64,000 bases of DNA, taken from positions 1 through 64,000 of the forward strand of contig JACKDV010000004.1 in NCBI GenBank assembly GCA_020633315.1, given 5' to 3'. The stretch is from Myxococcales bacterium (GTDB taxonomy: Bacteria; Myxococcota_A; Polyangia; Nannocystales; Nannocystaceae). The translations under genes were made by a program, and so were the position numbers. The notes under the pieces are model-generated. The model made no database searches and was not told where the DNA came from. It was given only the letters and a program-made list of their open reading frames with translations. Numbering within the stretch: the stretch's first letter is position 1; each line of letters opens with the position of its first letter. This document shows, one piece after another, positions 16,298-24,944 of this stretch.

Positions 16298-19138
16298 ATG
16301 CCCGACACCCGCAGTGATTTGATCAGCGATCGAGAGCTCGAGGACGCCTTTGGCCCGAGGGAGGAGTTGGGCGTTGCCGAGCAGCGGCTCATGGCCAGCA
16401 TCATTCGGCAGATGACGGGGGTCGACTCCGAGCCCGTCACGATCGGCCCCTACGAGCTCGGCGAGGTCCTCGGCGAGGGAGCCATGGGCGTCGTCTATCG
16501 GTCCCATGACTCCGACCTCGACGTCGAGGTTGCAGTCAAGGTCCTCCGCCGCAGGGGCGCGCTGCTGGATCCCGAGGTCCGGCGCCGAGCCCTGCGTGAA
16601 GCCAAGGCGATGGCGGAGGTGATCCACCGCAACGTCGTCCACGTACACAAGGTGGGTTTCGATCGGGGCCAAGCATGGATCTCGATGGAGCTCGTCCCCG
16701 GCAAGACCCTCCGCAACTGGCTCCACGACGACGAGCACTCTTGGGAGGAGGTGCTCCGCGTCTACGTCCAGGCCGGGCGCGGCCTCGCCGTTGCCCACGC
16801 CCGCAACGTAATCCATGGCGACTTCAAGCCCGACAACGTGCTCATTGGAGACGACGGTGTGCCCAAGGTCGCCGACTTCGGCCTGGCCTTGCTCGGCGGC
16901 GAGCACAGCCCCGCCGGAGGGACCCCGGAGTACATGGCTCCCGAGCAGTACCTCGGCCGCCACCGCGACGCCCGCTCCGACCAGTTCAGCTTCTGCGTGG
17001 CGCTGTTCGAGGGCCTCACGGCTCATCACCCATACTCGCGCTGGACCTTCGGCGAGTTCCTCTCGACAATCCAGGCTCGCGACCCCACCGCGACCCAGAC
17101 GTCGGTCCGGCAGGAGTACCGACGACTGATCTTCGTCAAGGCCAGCCACGGCGAGCTGAGCTGGCCACGGGTGCGAGACGGGATCCCTCGCAGCATCCGC
17201 GTTGCGCTCACGAGAGGACTCGACCCCGATCCCGAGCGGCGCTTCTCCACGATGGGCGAGCTGGTCGATCGCCTCGACCTCGAGCGCCAGCGGAAGCGGA
17301 CACGCATCTTCATCGGCGCAGCGGCAGCGCTGGCCGTCGCCGCGATGGCAGGGGGCGTCGGCATGTACCAGTACCAGCGTCGACAGCGGGCCGAGATCTG
17401 CCGAGCCGCCCCCGACGAGTATGCGAAGGTCTGGAACGACGAGGTCCGCTCCTCTCTCGTGCCTCGCCTCGGAGATCCCACGACCAACCGAGTGGAGGAG
17501 CTCGTGGAGATCCATCGGGCGCGCTGGCAGACGGCCTACGCCAACGCGTGCGAGGCCACGCTCATGGAGCGTGAGGCCGATGCGTGGATATCGGTCGAGG
17601 GTTGCCTGAATCGACGGCTGCTCGCCGTGGATGCGGGTCTCACGGAGCTCGCCGAGGAGGGCTCGACCGACGCCGTCACGACCGTCGACGAGCTCACCAC
17701 GCCCTCCCCTGCCCTATGCTGGCTCGACGCGGCTTCGCTCACCTCTGCCCGAGCGCTCGATGCCCGAGACACGGATGCGATCGCGGAGGTCCGGGCCGAG
17801 CTCGCGCTCGCCCGCATCGACGAGATCGCTCGGAGGTACGACGACGGCATCACCCGAGTGGAGCCGCAGCTCTCGCGTGCCAAGGCGCTCGACTACGAGC
17901 CCCTGCTCGCCGAGGTCCACTACCAGCTCGGACGACTCCGCCTGCAGCGATCCCGCAACGACTCCGCCCAGCGCGAGGGATGGAACACTCCGGGCTTCGA
18001 CGACCTGGCGGCCGCAGCTACCTACGCCAGCAATTCCTTCCATCGCTCGACGGCGTGGGACATCGCGATCTTCCAGGCCAAGATGCTCTCCGTCCTCGGG
18101 CGCCCGGTCCCTCCGGTAGACCTCGAGTCGGCGCTCGACCACGAGCCAGGGGGTCGGCTGCTCCTGCGCGAGCAAGAAGCCGAGCTCCTGGAGATGCACG
18201 GTCTCGACCTCTACCGAAGAGGTCTCGAGGACGAGGAACCGGACGAGGCCGTCGACCTCCTCCGCGAGGCCGTCGCGTCCCTGGAGCGGGCCGCGGCGTT
18301 GCAGGCCAAGCGAGGGCATCGGCTCGGTCGGGCCAAGGCCCTCGGGAATCTCGCCCGGACCCAGATCGAGCTCGGCACTCGCCTCGGCGGCGAGCAGGCC
18401 GCAGCGTCATATCGAGGAGCAGCCGCGGCAATCGAAGAGGCGATGAAGCTGTGGGGAGAAGAGAGCTATGGCCACAAGTACCTGGCCCCTCTGAACGGAC
18501 AGCTGGTCAACGCCTTGATGACGATCGACAGCACCGAGGCGAGGGAGATCGTCGAGTCCGCCCTCGCCGAGCTCGGGGATGACCCCGACTCCATCTACGT
18601 GCTGCTCCCTGGACTCCAGGCGTTCTTGCGCCAACCGTTCGCGCTCGAGCTCGCCGACCGAGCGATGGCGCTGCTCGACAACCACCCCCTGCCTCCGCTG
18701 ATCGAGTCTCAGCTCCGCATGTACGCGCTCGACGCCCTCATCCGCGACCCCGCGGCAACGAGCCGACTCGGCGACGTACGGCAGTGGAGCGCGGCCCTCG
18801 AGCACAGCCTTCCGCTGGACCCGAGGCTCTCCGCTCGCGAGCCCCTGGCCCAGGCGTTCCTCGGGCGGGCAAAGCTGCTCTTGGGCCAGTGGAGCGACGC
18901 GCGATCGTGGCTCCAGAAGGCCACGAGCCACCAAAGCTGGTCGACGATGACTGACGTGACACGAGCCGAGGTCTGGCTGGATCTGGCCGAGACCGAGCTC
19001 CACCTGGATGAACGCGAGCCCGCCGCCGAGGCGCTCGCCCGGGCCTGGGCACTCATCGACGGAGGGACCGAGGGCTACCCGCACGACGTCCTCGCTCCTC
19101 GCCACGAAGCACTCCTCGCCGAGCTGAGGGAGATCTGA
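16298..19138 (+). CDS. Ser/Thr kinase (HGD type) with membrane segment and TPR-like sensor
   Basis: 946 residues. Kinase domain about 50-315: Gly loop GEGAMGVVY (about 58), VAVK Lys, catalytic loop IHGDFKPDN (about 172) in which the usual HRD Arg is Gly, DFG (VADFGLALL), YMAPEQ. Loss of that Arg (a non-RD kinase) normally means activity does not depend on activation-loop phosphorylation. Membrane segment about 336-356. The C-terminal about 590 residues are helical with TPR-like units (e.g. around ERAAALQAKRGHRLGRAKALGNLA) and would lie outside the inner membrane. Followed 22 nt later by the TIR-domain gene, so probably co-transcribed. It has lower GC3 than most neighbours. Likely the sensor or trigger of the 16-24 kb conflict-like locus (inference). 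Confidence 0.88.
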   Translation: MPDTRSDLISDRELEDAFGPREELGVAEQRLMASIIRQMTGVDSEPVTIGPYELGEVLGEGAMGVVYRSHDSDLDVEVAVKVLRRRGALLDPEVRRRALREAKAMAEVIHRNVVHVHKVGFDRGQAWISMELVPGKTLRNWLHDDEHSWEEVLRVYVQAGRGLAVAHARNVIHGDFKPDNVLIGDDGVPKVADFGLALLGGEHSPAGGTPEYMAPEQYLGRHRDARSDQFSFCVALFEGLTAHHPYSRWTFGEFLSTIQARDPTATQTSVRQEYRRLIFVKASHGELSWPRVRDGIPRSIRVALTRGLDPDPERRFSTMGELVDRLDLERQRKRTRIFIGAAAALAVAAMAGGVGMYQYQRRQRAEICRAAPDEYAKVWNDEVRSSLVPRLGDPTTNRVEELVEIHRARWQTAYANACEATLMEREADAWISVEGCLNRRLLAVDAGLTELAEEGSTDAVTTVDELTTPSPALCWLDAASLTSARALDARDTDAIAEVRAELALARIDEIARRYDDGITRVEPQLSRAKALDYEPLLAEVHYQLGRLRLQRSRNDSAQREGWNTPGFDDLAAAATYASNSFHRSTAWDIAIFQAKMLSVLGRPVPPVDLESALDHEPGGRLLLREQEAELLEMHGLDLYRRGLEDEEPDEAVDLLREAVASLERAAALQAKRGHRLGRAKALGNLARTQIELGTRLGGEQAAASYRGAAAAIEEAMKLWGEESYGHKYLAPLNGQLVNALMTIDSTEAREIVESALAELGDDPDSIYVLLPGLQAFLRQPFALELADRAMALLDNHPLPPLIESQLRMYALDALIRDPAATSRLGDVRQWSAALEHSLPLDPRLSAREPLAQAFLGRAKLLLGQWSDARSWLQKATSHQSWSTMTDVTRAEVWLDLAETELHLDEREPAAEALARAWALIDGGTEGYPHDVLAPRHEALLAELREI

Positions 19139-19160
19139 TTCCGTCGCGGAGCTCGAGACG

Positions 19161-20336
19161 ATGGAGCTCTTCGAACGAGCCCTAGCCGACAACCTCGGCA
19201 CCGTGATCCGCTTCCTGAACGTGGTGATGCGCTACCCGCTGCACCACGAGCTCGAGTGGGCGAGCCAGAGGATGACCGCGGTCCCCTTCGAGTCGCCGCC
19301 CGTCGGGGTCTCCGAGCGAGCCGCGCTGCTCGCCCACGCCCACTCCGTGATTCCACGTCGGGCCCTCGAGGATGCGGACCGCGTGGGCCTGTTCACGATC
19401 GCCCGGCTCACGCCCTCGCAGATGGAGGAGGGAATCGCAGAGTTGGTGCGAAGGCAGGCCCTGCTCGACCTGAACGACCAGGAGCGATGCGCCAACGCAT
19501 TGCTCGCCGTCGGGACCACGCCCGCCGAGCAAGCGTACGTAATGAGCCGAGAATTTGGCCTGTCCGAGGAGGAGAGCGCCGGCTCGGTCAGGCGAGCCCT
19601 GGACGCCTTCAACTCCCGACGACACGCCCTCGAGACCTCCTTTCGCATCGAGCACCGACTGCTGCGGATGGCGGAAGGGGGACCGTCGTCGGATCCAGCG
19701 GCCGTGGTGCTCGCCACGACAAGCCTCGGCCAGCGGCTCTCGACGAGGATGCTCAATGGCTCGCTCGGTCGGGACTTCTCCTCGACCCTCGACCGCCTCG
19801 TGGCCGAGGGCTCACCTCCTCCCGAGCTCGATCGTAGCGGGGCGCTCGCGGTGCTCGCAGTGCTCGTGAGGCGACACGAGTCGAGGTACCTCCGCGACCA
19901 TCTCGGCTCCAAGCCTCGGCGGCTGCTCATGCTCACCTACAACAGCAAGGACGAGGCCGAGGTGAGATTGCTGCACGAAGCGATCTCGCGCGACCGCAAG
20001 CGCGAGCGCCTCGAGCTCTGGGTCGACTGGGAGGGCATCCAGCGTGACCGGGATCCCATCGTGCTCACGGCCGCGGTCATCCTCACCATCGCCGACGGCT
20101 ATGTGGTCTCGCTCGGCGAGAGCGGCCTGGGGACCTTCCAGCGCTGGGAGTACCAGTCGGCTCACGCTCTTTGCGAAGCGCAGCAGCACCGACGCCTGGC
20201 CGTCGCGTACCTCCGCACTCTGCCCTCCGACACCGCGCTCCCGCTCATCGAGCCCTCGGTCGAGCACATCCAGATCGATCTCCGGCGCGAGCCGAACCGA
20301 GCCGTGCGCCGGCTCGTCGACTACCTCACCGGCTGA
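19161..20336 (+). CDS. TIR-domain protein with unknown helical N-terminal region
   Basis: 391 residues. Residues about 253-391 look like a TIR domain: beta-A RLLMLTYNSKDEAEV (box 1-like), LELWVDWEGIQ, VILTIADGYVVSLGESGL, then RWEYQSA (about 328), where the Glu after Trp sits where NADase-type TIR domains carry the catalytic Glu. Residues 1-250 are helical and match nothing I recognise; they could be a sensing or effector-associated domain. A GGAG lies 9 nt before the ATG, 22 nt after the kinase stop, so the gene is probably co-expressed. Known TIR outputs in bacteria are NAD+ cleavage or signal-nucleotide synthesis; this protein could also be a pure adaptor. Function is inferred from the domain only. 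Confidence 0.72.
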   Translation: MELFERALADNLGTVIRFLNVVMRYPLHHELEWASQRMTAVPFESPPVGVSERAALLAHAHSVIPRRALEDADRVGLFTIARLTPSQMEEGIAELVRRQALLDLNDQERCANALLAVGTTPAEQAYVMSREFGLSEEESAGSVRRALDAFNSRRHALETSFRIEHRLLRMAEGGPSSDPAAVVLATTSLGQRLSTRMLNGSLGRDFSSTLDRLVAEGSPPPELDRSGALAVLAVLVRRHESRYLRDHLGSKPRRLLMLTYNSKDEAEVRLLHEAISRDRKRERLELWVDWEGIQRDRDPIVLTAAVILTIADGYVVSLGESGLGTFQRWEYQSAHALCEAQQHRRLAVAYLRTLPSDTALPLIEPSVEHIQIDLRREPNRAVRRLVDYLTG

Positions 20337-20351
20337 GGAGCTTCACTCCTC
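20335..20351. terminator. Short hairpin at the convergent gene ends
   Basis: GAGGAG, CTTCA loop, CTCCTC spans the last bases of the TIR gene stop and the 3' end of the sigma gene. A 6-bp stem could end transcription from both sides, but it is short. Confidence 0.35.
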
Positions 20352-21011
20352 GCTCTGCTCTCGCTCGGCGAGGATCTCTCGTGGGTCTCCTCCCAGGACG
20401 TTGCGCATCTCGTCCAGCCATCCATCCACGCTCCGCGCTTCCGACGACCCGCTCTCGCGCGCCCCTTCGTCCCCGTCGAGCATCCTGGTGAGCATCCCCT
20501 TGGCCCGCTTGACCCGGCTGCTGACCGTGTTGGGCGACATGTCGAGGACGATGCCGCACTCCACCGCAGTCAGACGCTCCCAGTACTTGAGCTCGAGCAC
20601 GAGCTGTAGATCGATGGGGAGCTGCCGCAGCGCACGGAGGAGGGCTCTCAGCTCGCGCGAGCCTACGAGCTTCGTGAACAAGCCTGCGGTGGAAGCCTCG
20701 ACCACCGAGTGCGTGAGGGGATCGAGCTGGTCGAGCTTGCGACCCCGGGTGCGATAGTGGTGCAGGAGCACGTTGCGGGCGATCGCCAGCAAGTAGGTGC
20801 AGAACCGGGCCTCACCGCGAAAGCGTTCCACGGACTGGGTGCACTGCAGGAGGGTGTTCTGGATCAGGTCGGCGCGGTCCGACTCTGGCGCCTTGTTGAC
20901 AAAGAAGCGGTTGAGGGTCTCGAAGTGACGCTGGATGAGCAGGCTCCCAGCTCGTTCGTCCCCATCCACCCATCGCCCGAGGAGCTCACGGTCCCTTGCC
21001 TCTTCGTCCAT
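20343..21011 (-). CDS. ECF-type RNA polymerase sigma factor
   Basis: 222 residues from the ATG at 21011, chosen because the N-terminus then aligns with the related sigma factor at 60882 (..RHF...RFF.NK). Region 2 is about residues 20-90 (LIQNTLLQCTQSVERFR, TYLLAIARNVLLHHYR), region 4 about 140-195 (QLVLELKYWERLTAVECGIVLDMSPNTVSSRVKRAKGML) with a helix-turn-helix. About 30 extra C-terminal residues follow. TATCGT (21027-21032) lies 15 nt upstream. It is 104 nt downstream of the CHAT gene on the same strand, so it is probably part of that operon. No anti-sigma gene is adjacent, suggesting control by the kinase or CHAT protein (inference). Confidence 0.88.
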   Translation of the reverse strand: MDEEARDRELLGRWVDGDERAGSLLIQRHFETLNRFFVNKAPESDRADLIQNTLLQCTQSVERFRGEARFCTYLLAIARNVLLHHYRTRGRKLDQLDPLTHSVVEASTAGLFTKLVGSRELRALLRALRQLPIDLQLVLELKYWERLTAVECGIVLDMSPNTVSSRVKRAKGMLTRMLDGDEGARESGSSEARSVDGWLDEMRNVLGGDPREILAEREQSEE

Positions 21012-21115
21012 GTCGAGCTGCCAACCACGATAGTGGTCGAATACGCGCGGCGCTAGCGTGGCTTCGAGGCCCCGTCGTTTGGTTCGAATGGTCCAAGGGA
21101 TCCTCGGAGTGGTCC

Positions 21116-24100
21116 TCACGAAGGTCGCCAGGCCGCGGGCCATCCCATCAGCTCGGCACAGCGCCTGGCCTCGGCTCGATCACGAGCCGCACTGGTCGGA
21201 TCCCCGAGCCGATCGAAGGTCTCAGCCCGCGCACTGAGCGCATCGGGGAGCATCCACAGGTGTTGATTGGCCCGAAAGACGTGGACCGCAGACCCCAGCT
21301 CGGAGAATGCCTCTTCCTCCAGCCGCAGTGCGGCGTGCGGGCCCAAGGAGCGGGGACGAGGTAGGCCGATACGAAGGCACCGCAAGAGCAACCGCCCCCT
21401 GGCCAGCGCATCGAGGCCTCGTGAGACCGAGGCAATGTAACCCTGCTGATGCCAGAGCTTGGCCGAGTGGAGGAGCATGCCCAGCTCCTCGGCCTTCTCC
21501 AGCTCCGCCCTACTTTCTCCCGCGACGTGCATGCACTCGAGCTCGTCGAGCAAGAAGCACCAGTGGTAGTAGCCCGGACGTGAGAACAACTGGCCCTCGG
21601 TCCCGGGCAGCCCTCCGAATTCCTCTACGTGTCGGGTGACGGCATCGACGGCCCCTGCGAGATCCTCTTTCGCGTCGTCCATCCTTCCTCCAAGGTGGTG
21701 GACGCGAGCGAGGGTCCCCAGGCACACGAACGTTGCGGCGGAGTCGAGCAACGATACCTTCGGTCCACGGTTGGCTTCCTTCGCCGACGCCACGGCTCGA
21801 TCCGCCCATTGCTCCGCCTCGGGGAGTCGCCGCCGCCACATCAGGACCTCGGCCAGGTCGTTGGCACAGATCGCGGCTCGCTCCGGGCTCTCCCCCACAT
21901 AGTCCTCGTACGCCGCCACGAAGCGCGGCTGGGCCTCCTCCAGCCGACCCAGGTGACGGAGCGCGAGCCCGAGGTGGTGGTGGAGCGTGCCCCGCTCGGT
22001 GGCGCCGAGCACTGCGAGCTCGGGTCGCAGCACAGCGCCGAAGCCACCGCCCTCATCCTCCTCGAAGAGCTCGGCCAGGATCGCCAGCTCGTCCCCGACG
22101 GCGCCCAGCTTGCGAGTGAGGTGGTTCTGCCGATAGGGGACCGCGTCCTTGCCCGGCTCCGGGTCGACCTTGCAGATCTCGCGGCGATAGAAGTCGAATG
22201 CCTTGCGAGGCTCGCCCGTGCGCAGGGCGACCCGGAGGGTCCGGCGATACACCGGGACGTCACGCAGTCCTCGCGACTCGCCGCGATTGGCCTCCATGGT
22301 GTACGCGAGCATCGCGGGCGAGGACTCGGACTCGGCAGCAGACCGGAGGAGCGACGGCGGCACCTCGTCGGGGATGGCCACCATCACCCCTGAGCTCACC
22401 AGCTCGATGGTGTGGTCCGGGGTGATGCGAATCAGCCCCAGGGCACGGAGCTCCCGCAGCGCAGCCAGGCGCTCGACCGGCACGCCATCCCACTCGCGGG
22501 GGCCCCGAGGGAGGTCGGTCGCACCCGAAGCCCGCCGCAGCTCGTGTCGATCCAACGAGCCGCCGCGCAGCGCCAGCAGCCGCAGGATCCACGATGCTTC
22601 CCCGTCGGGAGAGACCCTCGAGAGCGCCAGTGGATCGGAGGACCACTGACCGCCGCTCCGTCCCAACGACGAGGCATTGCGCCCCGAGGCCAGGGCATTG
22701 GCCGCGAGCGCCAGGCTCATCGGGTGGTCCTTGAGCGAGGCCGCGAGCGCCTCGATCGTCGCCCGGGTCTCCACGATCCCGCGATCCACCAGCAGCTCGA
22801 CCGCCGCCGCCTCGTCGATGCCCCCGATCCGCAGGTGATGAGCCCGTGGCAGTCGCAGCTCGCCGTGGAGGCGGCTGGTGACGATGCACAGCCCTGCATG
22901 CCCTCGATCGAGCTCGTGGAGCAGCGCGGCCAGCCCGGGGGTGAGCACCTCGTGGGGGTCGTGCTGGTCGTGACGCTGGTGCGGCAGCATGGGCAGGTGG
23001 TCCAGGCACAAGAGGGCACGCTCGTGTCGGATGACTCGAGCCAAGCGGAGTCCCTCGAGCCACTCCCCCTCTCCGGATGCCTCGCCCGCGCCCAGTCGGA
23101 GGTGGGGATCCAGACCGCCGAAGAACTCGGATGCCTGCTCGAAGAAGCTCGCCACGTCCCCGGTGCATGGCCCCCGCCCGAGGGGATCGAAGCTCCAGGA
23201 GAACACCCGCGAGGCCCCACACCACCCCCGGGCCGCCTGCACGTCGAGCCACCGGGCGAGGACGGCGGTCTTTCCCTTCCCGGCGTCGCCATGGATGTGC
23301 ACGATGTTGGAGGCTCGCTGCGCCTCCCCTCCCTCGTCGAACCAGTGCTGGTCGAGGGCATTGAAGACCGCCTCCCGCCCATAGACCTCGGACGCGGGCT
23401 CGAGGGGTCCCGCGATCATCACCTGCTCCTCGACCCGGCTAGGAGGGATCTCGAAGGTCGACGCCGCAGGCGGGGCCGACAGCAGCCGCTCCCCCTGATT
23501 GCGCTGCCCATGCAGCTCTGGGATCGCCCACAGGCTGGGCGCGAACAGCTCCATGTCGCGGCGGGCCTCGGCGAACGCATCGGCGATCGGCTGCCCCGCG
23601 GCCAGGCCCCCATGGAAGGAGAGGAAGAAGCGAGTCGAGGCCGAGGGCTCGATCTTCTCGCGGGTGCCGACCACCACCCGCTCCGGGTCGAGCTCCGAGA
23701 GTTGTGCTGCGATCGGGGACGAGCGGCACGCCTCGAGGATCACCACGCGAGGACGGACCGCGGCCTCTTCCAGCAGTGCATGCAGCTCTTCGGCGTCGAT
23801 CTCGTCCCGCTCCCCGCCACGCCCCTCGAGCGCCAGCACTTGCACTCCCCTCGAGTCCTTCAGCGCGTGGCAAGCGATGTGCAGGACGTCGGGTCGATGG
23901 ATCCGAAGCAGCCGAACGAGACCGGTGGCCCGCACGGCCGGCTCCACGGCGAGCGTGAACGTACCCTGCTCGATGAGGGGTGAGAGCTTGTGTCGGAGGG
24001 CCCTCACCTTGCGCCCCGCGTGGAGCGACGGGAGATCGTCGGGACGAGCAGTGGCAAGCAGGACGGACAGTCGATCTCGAGGCACGAGGTTCCCTATCAC

Positions 24101-24202
24101 AGGCGAGCCGTGATCGACGACGCGTACGACGAGAACGAATGTGTCCCAAAGGTTCCGGCCGCACGGAGACGACTCCGCAAGCGATGAAGCGGATGAGAAC
24201 AC
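21116..24202 (-). CDS. CHAT protease - P-loop NTPase - TPR protein
   Basis: 1028 residues from the GTG at 24202; GTG 24085 is an alternative start just before the CHAT core. CHAT (caspase-like) domain about 40-245: RLSVLLATARPDD start, His in VLHIACHA (about 113), Cys in ILEACRSS (about 159), so the His/Cys dyad is intact. A STAND/AAA-like NTPase follows: YGREAVFNAL entry, Walker A GDAGKGKTA (about 305), Walker B-like ALLCLDHLP, then winged-helix-like and helical parts. The last about 350 residues are TPR-like (e.g. LHHHLGLALRHLGRLEEAQPRF). This is the layout of NTP-gated conflict or regulated-death proteins: repeats sense, the NTPase switches, the protease cuts. Targets may include neighbours, e.g. 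the TIR protein or a sigma regulator (inference). The ECF sigma gene follows 104 nt downstream. Confidence 0.85.
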   Translation of the reverse strand: MFSSASSLAESSPCGRNLWDTFVLVVRVVDHGSPVIGNLVPRDRLSVLLATARPDDLPSLHAGRKVRALRHKLSPLIEQGTFTLAVEPAVRATGLVRLLRIHRPDVLHIACHALKDSRGVQVLALEGRGGERDEIDAEELHALLEEAAVRPRVVILEACRSSPIAAQLSELDPERVVVGTREKIEPSASTRFFLSFHGGLAAGQPIADAFAEARRDMELFAPSLWAIPELHGQRNQGERLLSAPPAASTFEIPPSRVEEQVMIAGPLEPASEVYGREAVFNALDQHWFDEGGEAQRASNIVHIHGDAGKGKTAVLARWLDVQAARGWCGASRVFSWSFDPLGRGPCTGDVASFFEQASEFFGGLDPHLRLGAGEASGEGEWLEGLRLARVIRHERALLCLDHLPMLPHQRHDQHDPHEVLTPGLAALLHELDRGHAGLCIVTSRLHGELRLPRAHHLRIGGIDEAAAVELLVDRGIVETRATIEALAASLKDHPMSLALAANALASGRNASSLGRSGGQWSSDPLALSRVSPDGEASWILRLLALRGGSLDRHELRRASGATDLPRGPREWDGVPVERLAALRELRALGLIRITPDHTIELVSSGVMVAIPDEVPPSLLRSAAESESSPAMLAYTMEANRGESRGLRDVPVYRRTLRVALRTGEPRKAFDFYRREICKVDPEPGKDAVPYRQNHLTRKLGAVGDELAILAELFEEDEGGGFGAVLRPELAVLGATERGTLHHHLGLALRHLGRLEEAQPRFVAAYEDYVGESPERAAICANDLAEVLMWRRRLPEAEQWADRAVASAKEANRGPKVSLLDSAATFVCLGTLARVHHLGGRMDDAKEDLAGAVDAVTRHVEEFGGLPGTEGQLFSRPGYYHWCFLLDELECMHVAGESRAELEKAEELGMLLHSAKLWHQQGYIASVSRGLDALARGRLLLRCLRIGLPRPRSLGPHAALRLEEEAFSELGSAVHVFRANQHLWMLPDALSARAETFDRLGDPTSAARDRAEARRCAELMGWPAAWRPS

Positions 24203-24448
24203 TCCACCGATCGCTACCGTCCTCCGGGAGGCTGAGGTAGTCTGATCGAGTCATCCCATTTCGATGAGCTGCTCGCCCGCTCCCTCCAAGCGAGACAGTG
24301 CCTTCTCACAATGCTCGATGATGATTGGGACACGAATATGGAGTGGCCGGGAACGAAATTGGACGAGGAAGGGGCAGAGCGTCGAATGGCCCAGGACGGA
24401 CGGCAGACACGCCACGAACACCCCCCTCGAACGAAGGACGACGATCCA
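24203..24448. other. AT-richer intergenic region
   Basis: About 245 nt upstream of the CHAT gene and of the small gene at 24449, visibly richer in A/T than the rest of the window. An open frame from 24311 runs through it in frame with the small gene, but third positions are not GC-biased until after 24449, so I treat it as regulatory or acquired sequence. For the CHAT gene, a TAGCGA (24212-24217) lies 9 nt before the GTG. Confidence 0.4.
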
Positions 24449-24877
24449 ATGCCCCAATCACCATCCACCCCTCCACCCACCGATTGCCGCATCGCGACTG
24501 GTATGGTCGTGGGCACGGTAACCTACGCGATCAGAGAAGGAGGAACTCGCATCGAGGACAAGATCTACGTGAACGCCACGTGCTCCCAGCAGCAGATCAC
24601 CTTCGGCACCAATGACTTCGTCATCGGCGACAAGCGATACTTCGTCAAGGCATCGTCCTTCGTGGACGATCAGTGGGTCCCGTGGAGCACCCCTCTCACG
24701 GGGTACCACGTCTCGCCGCCGACGCAGCGTCTCGACCAGAGCCGCCAAGTGATCGACGGCCTGATTCGGCTCGAGGTCTTCGGACCCGAGGACGACGACG
24801 GCACCGCGCCCGCGGCGGGTAGCGTGAAGCCGCAGACCACCATCGTGTTCGAAGGCGACGCCGGCGGGGACGGCTGA
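24449..24877 (+). CDS. Small hypothetical protein
   Basis: 142 residues from the ATG at 24449 (weak GAAGGA about 12 nt upstream); an ATG at 24311 would extend it by 46 residues of poor coding quality. A Pro-rich start is followed by a probably beta-rich region (GMVVGTVTYAIREGG, QQQITFGTNDFVIGDKRYFVK) and an acidic tail. No family recognised, no signal peptide or membrane segment. It is divergent from the CHAT gene and may belong to that locus. Confidence 0.55.
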   Translation: MPQSPSTPPPTDCRIATGMVVGTVTYAIREGGTRIEDKIYVNATCSQQQITFGTNDFVIGDKRYFVKASSFVDDQWVPWSTPLTGYHVSPPTQRLDQSRQVIDGLIRLEVFGPEDDDGTAPAAGSVKPQTTIVFEGDAGGDG

Positions 24878-24897
24878 GAGCCTTGCCCTCCACGGCA

Positions 24898-24922
24898 GGC
24901 GTCGAGCCAGGCACTCGACGCC
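24898..24922. terminator. 9-bp hairpin between convergent genes
   Basis: GGCGTCGAG, 7-nt loop, CTCGACGCC; perfect stem 20 nt after the stop of the small gene and before the stop of the convergent methyltransferase gene (24945). Probably a bidirectional terminator; no T-tract is visible. Confidence 0.6.
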
Positions 24923-24944
24923 GGGCCCATTCCGGGTCGTGTGC

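Noticed and set aside
24311..24448. N-terminal extension of the small gene at 24449
   Set aside because: Third codon positions are not GC-biased in this part and there is no ribosome binding site.
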